Source: Varibaculum massiliense
GTDB lineage: Bacteria > Actinomycetota > Actinomycetes > Actinomycetales > Actinomycetaceae
Reading direction: 5' to 3'
NCBI RefSeq assembly: GCF_900106855.1
Contig: NZ_FNWI01000004.1
Span: 992,001 to 1,056,000 of the forward strand
Length of the DNA stretch: 64,000 nt
Made by a program: the position numbers and the translations under genes. Under the pieces are notes generated by a model that worked only from the letters and a program-made list of their open reading frames with translations, searched no databases and had not been told where the DNA came from. Shown here one piece after another: positions 35,356 to 43,784 of this stretch; position 1 is the stretch's first letter; every line of letters begins with the position of its first letter.

Positions 35356-35850
35356 ATGCAAAAAAAACTGGTTTACCGCGACGAAGTTGATGACCCGATT
35401 ACTTTGCCGGATCTGAGCGACCCGGAAGAAACTGCTCAGTTCTTGCGGTCATTGCCGGATGTTTCCGACAAGTGTCCCTCGACTAAAGCTCAACTTATTG
35501 AGACGATGGGGATTCGTTGTCACCACTTGGGCGGGGATTTAATGGTTTGTTCCATGCCGGTAGAGGGTAACCGCCAAACCCTGGGAGTGTTACACGGCGG
35601 GGCGAATGCAGTGTTGGGGGAAACTACCGGGTCTTTGGCTGCCAACTATCTGGCTCCGGAAGGCAAACACGCGGTGGGGTCGAATATTTTTGTCACCCAT
35701 CATCGTCCGGCGTTCGCGGGGCGGGTTTATTGCGTGGCGACTTTAGCGCAAAGCGGGCGCACCCTTGCCACTTATTTTTTAAGGATTTTTTCCGAGGACG
35801 GGAAACTTACTGCCTCCGGCACTCACACTTGTGCCTTTGTAGATGACTAG
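35356..35850 (+). CDS. PaaI-type hotdog thioesterase
   Basis: The 164-residue product carries the hotdog-fold motif GVLHGGANAVLGET with the acidic residue typical of PaaI/YbgC acyl-CoA thioesterases, then HAVGSNIFVTHHRPA. Related proteins hydrolyse aromatic or menaquinone-pathway CoA esters (DHNA-CoA). No pathway partners are adjacent, so the exact substrate is open. Single gene. Confidence 0.85.
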   Translation: MQKKLVYRDEVDDPITLPDLSDPEETAQFLRSLPDVSDKCPSTKAQLIETMGIRCHHLGGDLMVCSMPVEGNRQTLGVLHGGANAVLGETTGSLAANYLAPEGKHAVGSNIFVTHHRPAFAGRVYCVATLAQSGRTLATYFLRIFSEDGKLTASGTHTCAFVDD

Positions 35851-35973
35851 GACGCGTCCGCGGTAGAAGTGATTTCGATATTGCACGCAGCAATTTCATG
35901 AGACAGCGTTGAGACAACGCCGGGACTTTTTCATTTTGATTCTTGCGTTATCGCTGGTAAGAGTTTTAATATT

Positions 35974-36062
35974 TGGTGCGCAAGGGGGGACTTGAACCCC
36001 CATGCCCGGTAAAGGGCACACGGACCTGAACCGTGCGCGTCTACCAATTCCGCCACTTGCGC
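35974..36062 (-). tRNA. tRNA-Leu(CAG)
   Basis: A class II cloverleaf with acceptor GCGCAAG, anticodon loop TTCAGGT (CAG), a long variable arm (GTGCCCTTTACCGGGCA) and CCA encoded. It stands alone on the minus strand between the thioesterase and fhaA genes. Confidence 0.95.
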
Positions 36063-36155
36063 TTGGGTTTAACGCCCGAAAGCGTTAACCAACGAATAGA
36101 AATCTACCCCGAAACCAAAGGCGGGAGCAAGCCCAGGGGCAAAAGGCGTTACGTT

Positions 36156-36278
36156 TCACAACGTTCGCCGCCCAATTTTGCGACCCCGGGCGGATTTTCC
36201 CTGCTGCTTTAGACTTTTTCGTTCCGCCGCCGCGCCTAATATCGCCCTATTTACCCTGCGATAATACTTCTCAGACAT
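36156..36278 (-). CDS. Possible small basic protein (40 aa)
   Basis: The interval 36063-36399 has no long gene. On the minus strand an ATG at 36278 opens a 40-residue frame (MSEKYYRRVNRAILGAAAER, ending GRRTL) rich in Arg and Lys, like a nucleic-acid-binding peptide. The ribosome site is weak (AGGG about 10 nt upstream) and codon evidence is limited, so it may be chance. The promoter of the fhaA cluster should lie in 36280-36395. Confidence 0.25.
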   Translation of the reverse strand: MSEKYYRRVNRAILGAAAERKSLKQQGKSARGRKIGRRTL

Positions 36279-36399
36279 TTTTCTATTACCCTGGGACTTA
36301 GATGTATTTCTTGCCCGCTGTTTTTACCGGCAAAATCTGCCAGATAAAAATAGCGCCGCAAGATGCTTCAGATCTGGTTATTACAGAGAGGACGAAAAT

Positions 36400-37095
36400 A
36401 TGGGAGTGGTTGACCGCTTCGAAAGAGCCGTATCCCAGGGGGTGAATGCCCCTTTTTCTAAGATGTTCGCCAGTTCAATTAAAGCTGTAGATGTAAAGTC
36501 GGCAATCCGAGAAAGCATGGATAATTCCCGTGCTACTTTGAGCGATGGTCGGGTAGTAGTCGCTAACGAGTACCGGGTACTTCTCAACGAAAAAGACTTC
36601 CAGTCAGTGATGGATCAGAACTCGCAAGTATTCGCGCAAGAATTGGCGCAAGACGCCACTTCTTACGCCACGGAACAAAGCTACGTGTTTGTGGGACCAG
36701 TGGAAGTTACTTTTTCTGCCGGAGAATATCCGCTGGGAGAACTAAAAATCGAAAACGCCATCCGGCGCGGCCCTGCCGCCCCGGTGACCACTGCTGGCGC
36801 CAGTCCTGCCCATCCGATTATTGATATCGAGGGACAACAGTGGCTACTAACCGAACCGGTCACGGTGATAGGTCGCGGATCTGAAGCTGACATTGTGGTT
36901 CACGATCCGGGAGTATCCCGCCGCCACCTGGAACTGCGAATCACTTCCCAAGGAGTAATCGCTACCGATCTAGGATCCACTAATGGATCTTATGTGGAAG
37001 GTCATCGCATTAGTGCCGCCACCCTCTTAGATGGAAACGAAATAACTATCGGTCGCACTCACCTGCTATTTTGGACATCAAGCGCGGATGAATAA
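36400..37095 (+). CDS. fhaA: FhaA: DUF3662 and FHA domain protein
   Basis: The 231-residue product has the N-terminal DUF3662 domain (MGVVDRFERAVSQGVNAPFS...) and a C-terminal FHA domain (about 155-228) with the phosphothreonine-binding signature GRGSEADIV, SRRHLELR and STNGSYV. In mycobacteria FhaA binds phosphorylated partners of PknB such as the MviN pseudokinase and tunes peptidoglycan synthesis. The linker between the domains is short compared with mycobacterial FhaA. It opens the seven-gene cluster ending with pknB. Confidence 0.95.
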   Translation: MGVVDRFERAVSQGVNAPFSKMFASSIKAVDVKSAIRESMDNSRATLSDGRVVVANEYRVLLNEKDFQSVMDQNSQVFAQELAQDATSYATEQSYVFVGPVEVTFSAGEYPLGELKIENAIRRGPAAPVTTAGASPAHPIIDIEGQQWLLTEPVTVIGRGSEADIVVHDPGVSRRHLELRITSQGVIATDLGSTNGSYVEGHRISAATLLDGNEITIGRTHLLFWTSSADE

Positions 37096-37107
37096 TAGGC
37101 GGTAATT

Positions 37108-37599
37108 GTGGCGGTAGGACTTTTATACACTATTCTTCGATTCGGTTTCGTAGCCCTATTGTGGCTGCTGGTAATCGGATTGGTACTAGTGCTACGCCGC
37201 GACATTTTCCTGGCGTCCTCGGCATCCGCGAAATCTTCTCTCAATCGTTCTCGCGGACGGAACCCGCAAAATAAGAAAAGTAAACCGCAAAAATCCAAAC
37301 GCAAAGGTCGCCCTCGCTACTTGGCTTTCACCGGTGGCGCCCTGGCGGGAAATCGTTTAAAACTTGACGGGAATCCCATCTTATTAGGGCGTTCAGGCGA
37401 GTGTACGGTTCCCTTAAAAGATTCCTACTCCTCTAATAAACACGCCCGCATTTACAACAACAACGGGAACTGGTTTATTGAGGATCTGAACTCAACGAAT
37501 GGAACATTCGTTGGTAACAAACGCCTCACCGCTGCTCAGCCCCTAGAGCTAGGAGTCGTGGTGCGGATTGGACAAACAACAATGGAGCTAACTAGATGA
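37108..37599 (+). CDS. fhaB: FhaB/FipA FHA domain protein
   Basis: The 163-residue product has an N-terminal helix (about 6-28), a basic linker (NKKSKPQKSKRKG) and an FHA domain (about 80-160) with GRSGECTV, SSNKHARI and STNGTFV. FhaB/FipA is a membrane-bound phosphothreonine reader linked to septal growth in related bacteria. GTG start 12 nt after fhaA; the end overlaps pstP by 4 nt. Confidence 0.93.
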   Translation: MAVGLLYTILRFGFVALLWLLVIGLVLVLRRDIFLASSASAKSSLNRSRGRNPQNKKSKPQKSKRKGRPRYLAFTGGALAGNRLKLDGNPILLGRSGECTVPLKDSYSSNKHARIYNNNGNWFIEDLNSTNGTFVGNKRLTAAQPLELGVVVRIGQTTMELTR

Positions 37600-38774
37600 G
37601 CATCGGATTCAACTATGCTGCCCTCTCCGATATCGGTAAGATCCGGCAATCTAATCAGGATTCGGGTTACGCCGGTCCGAATCTGCTGATACTAGCAGAC
37701 GGGATGGGAGGGCCAGCCGGTGGAGATATTGCCTCGTCAATAGCTATCGACCATGTGCGCGGTCTCGACTCCGTAGCTGAAAACCCCGATGTGGCACTGG
37801 ACAGTCTGCGCACTGCCTTAGGACAGGCTCATCAGGAACTTTGTGAACGCTCCACCCAAGATCCTGCCCTGACCGGCTTTGGCACTACCTGTATCGCTAT
37901 TCGCCGCAGTGAGGACGCTCTGACTATGACCCATATCGGGGATTCGCGCGCCTACCGGCTGCGGGGTGGGGAACTGCGGCAAATGACCAATGATCATTCT
38001 TTCGTGCAATACCTGGTAGACACGGGACAGCTCACCCCGGATCAGGCGGAAAATCATCCGCAACGTTCGGTACTGCTGCGGGTTTTAGGGGATTCCCAAG
38101 AGGACGTAAATCTCGATGAGTCCCATCCGGATCTCAAAGTTGGTGATCGCTGGCTGCTATGTTCGGATGGACTATGCGGTTTCGTTTCCGGGCAAACTAT
38201 CGGCAAAGTGCTTTATCACAGTGAAACTCCGCAGCAGGCTTGCGAATCCTTGGTGGAACTAGCTCTAAAGGCCGGGGGACCGGACAATGTGACCTGCGTG
38301 GTTGCCGATATTGTAGAGAATCCGCAGCAAAGCGAGCCACAAATCGTAGGGGCGGCTGCCACTGACCGGCTGGTGCAAGTGCGCAGGCAGCTAGATGCCC
38401 TGCCCGAAGACACCCCTTCGGCTAGCCCCAACAATCCTGCCCCTGCCACTGATGACGCTAGGGACGAGGACGATTCTTTTTCTCCGGCGCGGGCGGCGGT
38501 ACCGACGGAGGCATTAGCTGAGGAAACTGGGAATCCTCGGTTCCGTTGGGGTCGAGTCTTTGGGGTAATCCTGGGATTACTGGTCTTAATTGGACTGTTT
38601 GTGGGAGCTCTGCGCTATGGAATGGCTTCTCGCCCCACTCCCTCCCCGACTGCCACTTTGACCTTGGTGTCTGAAACGGAATCTACCGACAATTCGCCTG
38701 CGAAAGAAAAAACTGCAACCGACAATCCTTCGCAAAGCGAAACCTCTAAATCCGCTAAAGCCGATAACTCTTAA
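37596..38774 (+). CDS. pstP: PP2C-type Ser/Thr phosphatase
   Basis: The 392-residue product has a PP2C domain (1-240) with all metal-binding motifs (LADGMGGPAGGD, THIGDSRAYRL, LCSDGLCG, GGPDNVT), a linker, one helix (about 310-332) and a Thr/Ser-rich external tail. It reverses PknA/PknB phosphorylation, including on the FHA partners encoded beside it. The ATG overlaps fhaB by 4 nt. Confidence 0.95.
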   Translation: MSIGFNYAALSDIGKIRQSNQDSGYAGPNLLILADGMGGPAGGDIASSIAIDHVRGLDSVAENPDVALDSLRTALGQAHQELCERSTQDPALTGFGTTCIAIRRSEDALTMTHIGDSRAYRLRGGELRQMTNDHSFVQYLVDTGQLTPDQAENHPQRSVLLRVLGDSQEDVNLDESHPDLKVGDRWLLCSDGLCGFVSGQTIGKVLYHSETPQQACESLVELALKAGGPDNVTCVVADIVENPQQSEPQIVGAAATDRLVQVRRQLDALPEDTPSASPNNPAPATDDARDEDDSFSPARAAVPTEALAEETGNPRFRWGRVFGVILGLLVLIGLFVGALRYGMASRPTPSPTATLTLVSETESTDNSPAKEKTATDNPSQSETSKSAKADNS

Positions 38775-38841
38775 GCGGCAGTGATAGCCGCGAGTAAGGA
38801 AATCAATGCGGTTCCGGTAAAGGAAAGGAGGGTAAGCGCTT

Positions 38842-40422
38842 TTGGTAAAGATTAAACATCCCACTGGTCGATTGGCAGAACTACTTCTGATAGCAGTAGC
38901 TTTAACTGCCTGTTTTGCCGGATATTTTTCTATTAATGTCAACCGTACCGGCGCTCTTCCTACCTCCTTTGTGCTGCATATTTGCATCCTGGCCGCCTTC
39001 GCTCTCGCCACCCACCTGGCAGTTCGTTTCTTAGCACCCTACGCCGACCCAGTACTGCTACCTGCAGTTTTGATGCTTAACGGGATTGGTCTAGTGATGA
39101 TTTACCGCCTTGACTTGGCGTATGGGCCCGATTCCCAGCTATACGTAGGCTTTAAGCAGGCTGCCTTTACTCTGCTAGGCGTGATTTTAATGGTAGTTAC
39201 CTTGGCGGTAGTGCGTGACTATCGCAAACTGCGTAACTATACCTACCTTTCGATGCTGCTGGCGATAGCGCTACTTTTATTACCGCTAGCACCGGTGATT
39301 GGGCGCACCATTAATGGTGCCCGTATCTGGATTTATATCGGGTTTTCCTTCCAGCCTTCCGAGGTCGCCAAAATTTGTCTGGCGATTTTCTTCGCCGGAT
39401 ATTTAACTACCCGCCGCGATGCTCTAATCCAAGGCGGGAAATCCCTGCTGGGAATGCGCTTGCCGCGATTGCGGGATCTCGGGCCGCTGGTAGTGGTGTG
39501 GGCAGCCTCAATCTTGATTTTGGTGTTCGAAAGGGATCTGGGAACTTCCCTACTAATCTTCGGATTGTTCGTGGCGATGCTATATGTGGCCACTAACCAA
39601 ACCTCTTGGCTGCTGATTGGGGCGATCCTTTTCGCACCGGCAGTAGTCTTGGCTGCCCGAATGTTTTCACACGTGCAGGCGCGAATCGATGTTTGGCTTC
39701 ACGCCCTCGACCCCGAAATCTATTCCCGAACCATCGGTGGTTCCGGACAGCTAGTTTCTGGGCTTTTCGGAATGTCCGATGGGGGAATCCTGGGGACTGG
39801 GTGGGCGCAAGGGTCCCCTTCGCTCACTCCTTTTGCCAACTCTGATTTTATTTTCGCTTCTCTAGGGGAAGAACTGGGGCTAACCGGCTCGCTCGCTATC
39901 CTCACTCTTTACCTAATTTTTGTGGAACGAGGGCTGCGCACCGCTCTAATAGTGCGCGATAGTTTCGGTAAATTACTGGCAACCGGATTTGCCTTCACTA
40001 TCGGATTCCAAGTGTTTGTAGTGGTAGGAGGGGTGACTAGAGTTATTCCTTCTACCGGTCTCACCCTGCCGTTCGTGGCAGCAGGTGGTTCATCCCTAGT
40101 AGCCAACTGGGTGATTCTGGCTTTATTACTGCGAATTTCCAATGAAGCACGCAAGCCGGTAACTACCGAAAGCGGAGTTATTGATACCGCCGAACTAGAA
40201 GCGGTGATTGCGCGCCAACACGACAAACGACCCGCTAACAAGCCCGCAGCCTCCACCTCCCCAGCAGTTGCGGAAGCTACCGCGTCCCCTCCTCGCAAAG
40301 CCCCCCAGCCTGCTACCTGGGCGCCCAGATCTGCGCGGCGCCGCCCAGCTAAGCCCGCCCCCAATGCCTCCCCCCACCTCCAACAACCTTTTGGAGGTGA
40401 ACGCCATGAATCCGCAGATTAA
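38842..40422 (+). CDS. rodA: RodA/FtsW-family SEDS glycosyltransferase
   Basis: The 526-residue product has about 10-12 helices and SEDS family motifs (FQPSEVAKICLAIF, ATGFAFTIGFQVFVVVGG, LPFVAAGGSS). SEDS proteins polymerise glycan strands with a cognate class B PBP; the partner pbpA follows with a 17-nt overlap. The start is TTG at 38842, after GGAGGG. The C-terminal 80 residues form a Pro/Ala-rich cytosolic tail. Confidence 0.93.
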   Translation: MVKIKHPTGRLAELLLIAVALTACFAGYFSINVNRTGALPTSFVLHICILAAFALATHLAVRFLAPYADPVLLPAVLMLNGIGLVMIYRLDLAYGPDSQLYVGFKQAAFTLLGVILMVVTLAVVRDYRKLRNYTYLSMLLAIALLLLPLAPVIGRTINGARIWIYIGFSFQPSEVAKICLAIFFAGYLTTRRDALIQGGKSLLGMRLPRLRDLGPLVVVWAASILILVFERDLGTSLLIFGLFVAMLYVATNQTSWLLIGAILFAPAVVLAARMFSHVQARIDVWLHALDPEIYSRTIGGSGQLVSGLFGMSDGGILGTGWAQGSPSLTPFANSDFIFASLGEELGLTGSLAILTLYLIFVERGLRTALIVRDSFGKLLATGFAFTIGFQVFVVVGGVTRVIPSTGLTLPFVAAGGSSLVANWVILALLLRISNEARKPVTTESGVIDTAELEAVIARQHDKRPANKPAASTSPAVAEATASPPRKAPQPATWAPRSARRRPAKPAPNASPHLQQPFGGERHESAD

Positions 40423-41878
40423 ACGACTTTTCTTCGTAGTTTTCGTAATGTTTTTATCGCTGATGGTGGCGTGTACCTATATCCAGTTCTTAGGCGCGGA
40501 TTCCCTCAACGCGGATGGACGAAACTCTCGCGCCTTTTACCGCTCCAAATATATTGAACGCGGCCCTATTATGGTGGGCGAAAACGCGATTGCGGCTTCA
40601 GAGCCTACGCAAGACTCTACCGGCTATCGCAAGCGCTACCACCGGGTTTACTCTGATCAGGCACCGCTTTACTCTAACCTGACCGGTTATCTTTCCCCGG
40701 GAGGCAATGCCACCGGGCTCGAGCGGCTACAGAACTCAGTTCTTATGGGGGAAGCCTCTAGCCAGGCATTATCCCAAATACTTAAGTACGCGGCGGGAGA
40801 AAACCAGAAGGGCGGAGGGGTACGCCTAACTATTAACCCCAAGATTCAACAGGCCGCCGCGCAAGCGCTGGGGAACCGCAAGGGCGCCGCCGTCGCAATC
40901 AATTACCAGACGGGCGCAATCCTGGCGGCGGTCACTACCCCCCGTTTTGACCCCAATACCCTAGCTAGCGGCAGCGAGGAAGAGTCACAAAAGACGCAAA
41001 AAGCACTGAACTCAGATCCGGCACAGCCAATGCTAGATCGAGCACTGCGCGGAGAATACCCTCCTGGATCCTCCTTCAAAATTATTACCGCTGCCGCTGC
41101 CCTTGAACAGGGAATTCGCTCCCCCGAGGGTGAGGTTGACGCCCCGGTATCGGTACCTTTACCCGGTTCAAATGCCAGGATTTCTAATGTTGAGTCCACC
41201 AATTGCGGAAACGGTAGCCCAACTTTTAGTTACGCCTTTGCGCTTTCATGCAATACGCCCTTCGCTACCATTGCTCATGATTTAGGATATGAAGCTTTAA
41301 AGCAACAAGCTGAAGATTTTGGTTTCAACCCAAAAACTGCTTTGAATGTACCTCTACCGGTGCAAAAACCTTATTTTCCCACTGCTGACCCCGGCCTAGC
41401 CTCTACCATGATGAGCGCAATCGGGCAATATGAGGTGCGGACTTCTCCATTAATGATGGCAACGGTAGCTGGAGCGGTAGCGAATCAAGGCACTCAAGTA
41501 CGTCCCTTCTTGGTGGCGTCCGAGCTGGGACCAGATGGCAAAGAAACCCGCAACTACCGCTCCGGCGGTACTTTGGGCAGGCCTATTTCCAAAGAGGTAT
41601 CCCAGCAGCTACGCGAAATGATGATCCAAACGGTAACGGAAGGCACCGGCAAGGCTGGCAGTGTTTCCGGGGTGGAAATGGGCGCCAAGACCGGAACTGC
41701 CGAGATTGCTTCCGGCAAAACCGATGCCTGGTATGTGGGTTGGGCAGATATTCCCGACTATCCCCTAGCATTTGCGGTGGTAGTTGAGGGCGATTCTGCT
41801 AATCCGACTCCCCACGGTGGCCCAGTTAGCGGACCGATTGCCAAAACTATTATCCAGGCGGCGATGAACCATGACTGA
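40406..41878 (+). CDS. pbpA: Class B penicillin-binding protein
   Basis: The 490-residue product starts at ATG 40406, with TTGGAGGTGA before it; the longer frame upstream is only rodA sequence in another phase. One N-terminal helix (about 8-28) is followed by a transpeptidase domain with active-site Ser222 in SSFK, SCN, and KTGTAE. It crosslinks peptidoglycan together with the SEDS protein encoded upstream and is a PknB-linked substrate in mycobacteria. The stop overlaps pknA by 8 nt. Confidence 0.95.
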   Translation: MNPQIKRLFFVVFVMFLSLMVACTYIQFLGADSLNADGRNSRAFYRSKYIERGPIMVGENAIAASEPTQDSTGYRKRYHRVYSDQAPLYSNLTGYLSPGGNATGLERLQNSVLMGEASSQALSQILKYAAGENQKGGGVRLTINPKIQQAAAQALGNRKGAAVAINYQTGAILAAVTTPRFDPNTLASGSEEESQKTQKALNSDPAQPMLDRALRGEYPPGSSFKIITAAAALEQGIRSPEGEVDAPVSVPLPGSNARISNVESTNCGNGSPTFSYAFALSCNTPFATIAHDLGYEALKQQAEDFGFNPKTALNVPLPVQKPYFPTADPGLASTMMSAIGQYEVRTSPLMMATVAGAVANQGTQVRPFLVASELGPDGKETRNYRSGGTLGRPISKEVSQQLREMMIQTVTEGTGKAGSVSGVEMGAKTGTAEIASGKTDAWYVGWADIPDYPLAFAVVVEGDSANPTPHGGPVSGPIAKTIIQAAMNHD

Positions 41879-43784
41879 TAGCCGCGTTTTACCTGTTCCG
41901 CCACACGGGCGCAAAGCAGAAATGTCCACCCCCCTGGATCCAGTCACCGCTTCTACCCAGCAAGCAACCAGCGCCCAAAAAGCGATAGCCGCTTTGAAGG
42001 TGGGAATGAAGATTTCCGGTCGCTACCTACTACTTTCTCGCCTAGCCATTGGCGGTATGGGAGAAGTTTGGCAGTCCCTAGATGAAAAAACCGGGGAAAG
42101 ACTGGCGCTAAAAATTCTGCGTCCAGAGCTGGCAGGAAAGAAACTTTTCCTCTCCCGCCTGCGGATTGAAGCCTACAACGCTTCTAGGGTGCATCACCCT
42201 AACTTGGCGGCAGTTCACGCTTCCGGCGAGGATGGCGGGCTGGGGTGGATCAGTATGGAACTGGTTGATGGGGTTTCCCTAACCGAAATCCTTGACCGGG
42301 AACGCACCTTAGACAGTGATTTTCTACTTTCGGTGTTGTACCAAACCGCGGATGCCCTCAGCGCAGTTCATAGCGCTGGGATTGTGCACCGAGATATAAA
42401 ACCCGGAAACATAATGGTTACCCCTACTGGAGAAGTAAAACTTACCGATTTCGGGATTTCCAAAGCACCTGGGCAAGCCAATTTAACCCAGGTGGGAATG
42501 GTAATGGGTACTGCCCAATATCTGCCCCCCGAACAAGCTATGGGACAGCCAGCTACGCCAGCGGGTGACCTTTATGCATTGGGGATTATCGCCTATGAAG
42601 CTCTAGTTGGAAAGCGACCCTTTGGTGGGGAAAAACCGGTAGACATCGCTTTTGCCCACGTTAACAAACCAGTTCCGGCGCTACCGGAGTCAGTTCCGAC
42701 TGAGCTGTGCGAATTAGTAATGCAGCTTTTGGAAAAGGAACCGCAAAATCGCCTGTCCAGCGCAGATGATTTGATGCAGCGTCTGGAGGAAGTACAGTTT
42801 GCTCTTTCTCATCCAGGTCATAAGGAACCGGAACAGCCCGGTGCCCAGCAGGCACCGGAGCTGTCTCCACCTGTGGAAGAGGCAGAACTTAGCCCCAGTG
42901 AAACTGGAGCGCTTTCCGCGCCAGCTGCTGATTTAGAAACTCTCTCAGAAGATTTAGAGGAACTAGCCGAGCTCGAGCAGGCAAATCAAGACTCCACTGC
43001 CGTTGAAAAAGTTACTGAACAAGCACCCTCTTCCCCCGCCTCCTCCTCACCTCTGCCTGCCGAAACTACCCCTGCCTCTGCTACTTCCCCCGCCTCCAGC
43101 TGGCAGCCTCCCTTTGCTGCTTCGTGGCCGAAAGAAGAAGACGGGTCACGAATGCTATATCTTTCCGGAGGCACCGTTCCCGCTCCCCAAGTGCTCCCTA
43201 ACTCGATTCCTCTTCCGGAGGGCGCGTGGGCTCAGCGCCTGCGCCAACGGGAACGTCCCCGCGAATTTGCCGAGATGATTCCCCCGGTTTCCGCTTCTCG
43301 TCCGCGTTCCCAAATGAAAAGGCTGCGAGCCTTGCCCCAAGTTTTTAACTGGCGGAAAGCCCCAGCTCCTCCTCGTTACGCCACGCCCAACGCTCTCGAA
43401 ACTGACAAGACCTCCTCTTCGCTAGCTGCGCCTTTAGTTTCTTGGAGTCGCCGGCTGGAATCTCAAATTGGTTTGCATCAAGCAGACCCCCTAGACGCCG
43501 AGGTAGCGCGGCTGCGGCGTCCCTACGAAAAGGTAGTCCCCTTCAGCCGAAAATGGTGGAGCCAAGATGTTTCCCGCGCCCGGCACGGACGGCGAAATCA
43601 GCGTTCGGTGTTACCCCTAGTTTTGGTTACTTTATTGTTATGGATTCTGGTAACCGCCCTAAGCCTGGGAGCTGGCTTACTCTTTTCAGCCGCTAAGTCC
43701 CCGGCACACCCCAATCAAACAGCTATGATAAAGATAGTTTCGGAACAAAAGGAAGACACATGGCAGATTCTCCATACCGCATAG
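41871..43784 (+). CDS. pknA: Ser/Thr protein kinase, PknA type
   Basis: The 637-residue product has a kinase domain (about 45-310) with IGGMGEVWQ, catalytic HRDIKPGNIM, DFGIS, and APE-like PPEQAM. A low-complexity acidic and Pro/Ser-rich region of about 280 residues leads to one helix close to the C-terminus (VLPLVLVTLLLWILVTALSL). Unlike pknB it lacks PASTA domains. The long linker makes it larger than mycobacterial PknA. The 3' end overlaps pknB by 25 nt. Confidence 0.92.
   Translation: MTDSRVLPVPPHGRKAEMSTPLDPVTASTQQATSAQKAIAALKVGMKISGRYLLLSRLAIGGMGEVWQSLDEKTGERLALKILRPELAGKKLFLSRLRIEAYNASRVHHPNLAAVHASGEDGGLGWISMELVDGVSLTEILDRERTLDSDFLLSVLYQTADALSAVHSAGIVHRDIKPGNIMVTPTGEVKLTDFGISKAPGQANLTQVGMVMGTAQYLPPEQAMGQPATPAGDLYALGIIAYEALVGKRPFGGEKPVDIAFAHVNKPVPALPESVPTELCELVMQLLEKEPQNRLSSADDLMQRLEEVQFALSHPGHKEPEQPGAQQAPELSPPVEEAELSPSETGALSAPAADLETLSEDLEELAELEQANQDSTAVEKVTEQAPSSPASSSPLPAETTPASATSPASSWQPPFAASWPKEEDGSRMLYLSGGTVPAPQVLPNSIPLPEGAWAQRLRQRERPREFAEMIPPVSASRPRSQMKRLRALPQVFNWRKAPAPPRYATPNALETDKTSSSLAAPLVSWSRRLESQIGLHQADPLDAEVARLRRPYEKVVPFSRKWWSQDVSRARHGRRNQRSVLPLVLVTLLLWILVTALSLGAGLLFSAAKSPAHPNQTAMIKIVSEQKEDTWQILHTA

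Noticed and set aside
40208-40405. N-terminal extension of the class B PBP
   Set aside because: It is rodA coding sequence in another phase; the ribosome site and family start are at 40406.
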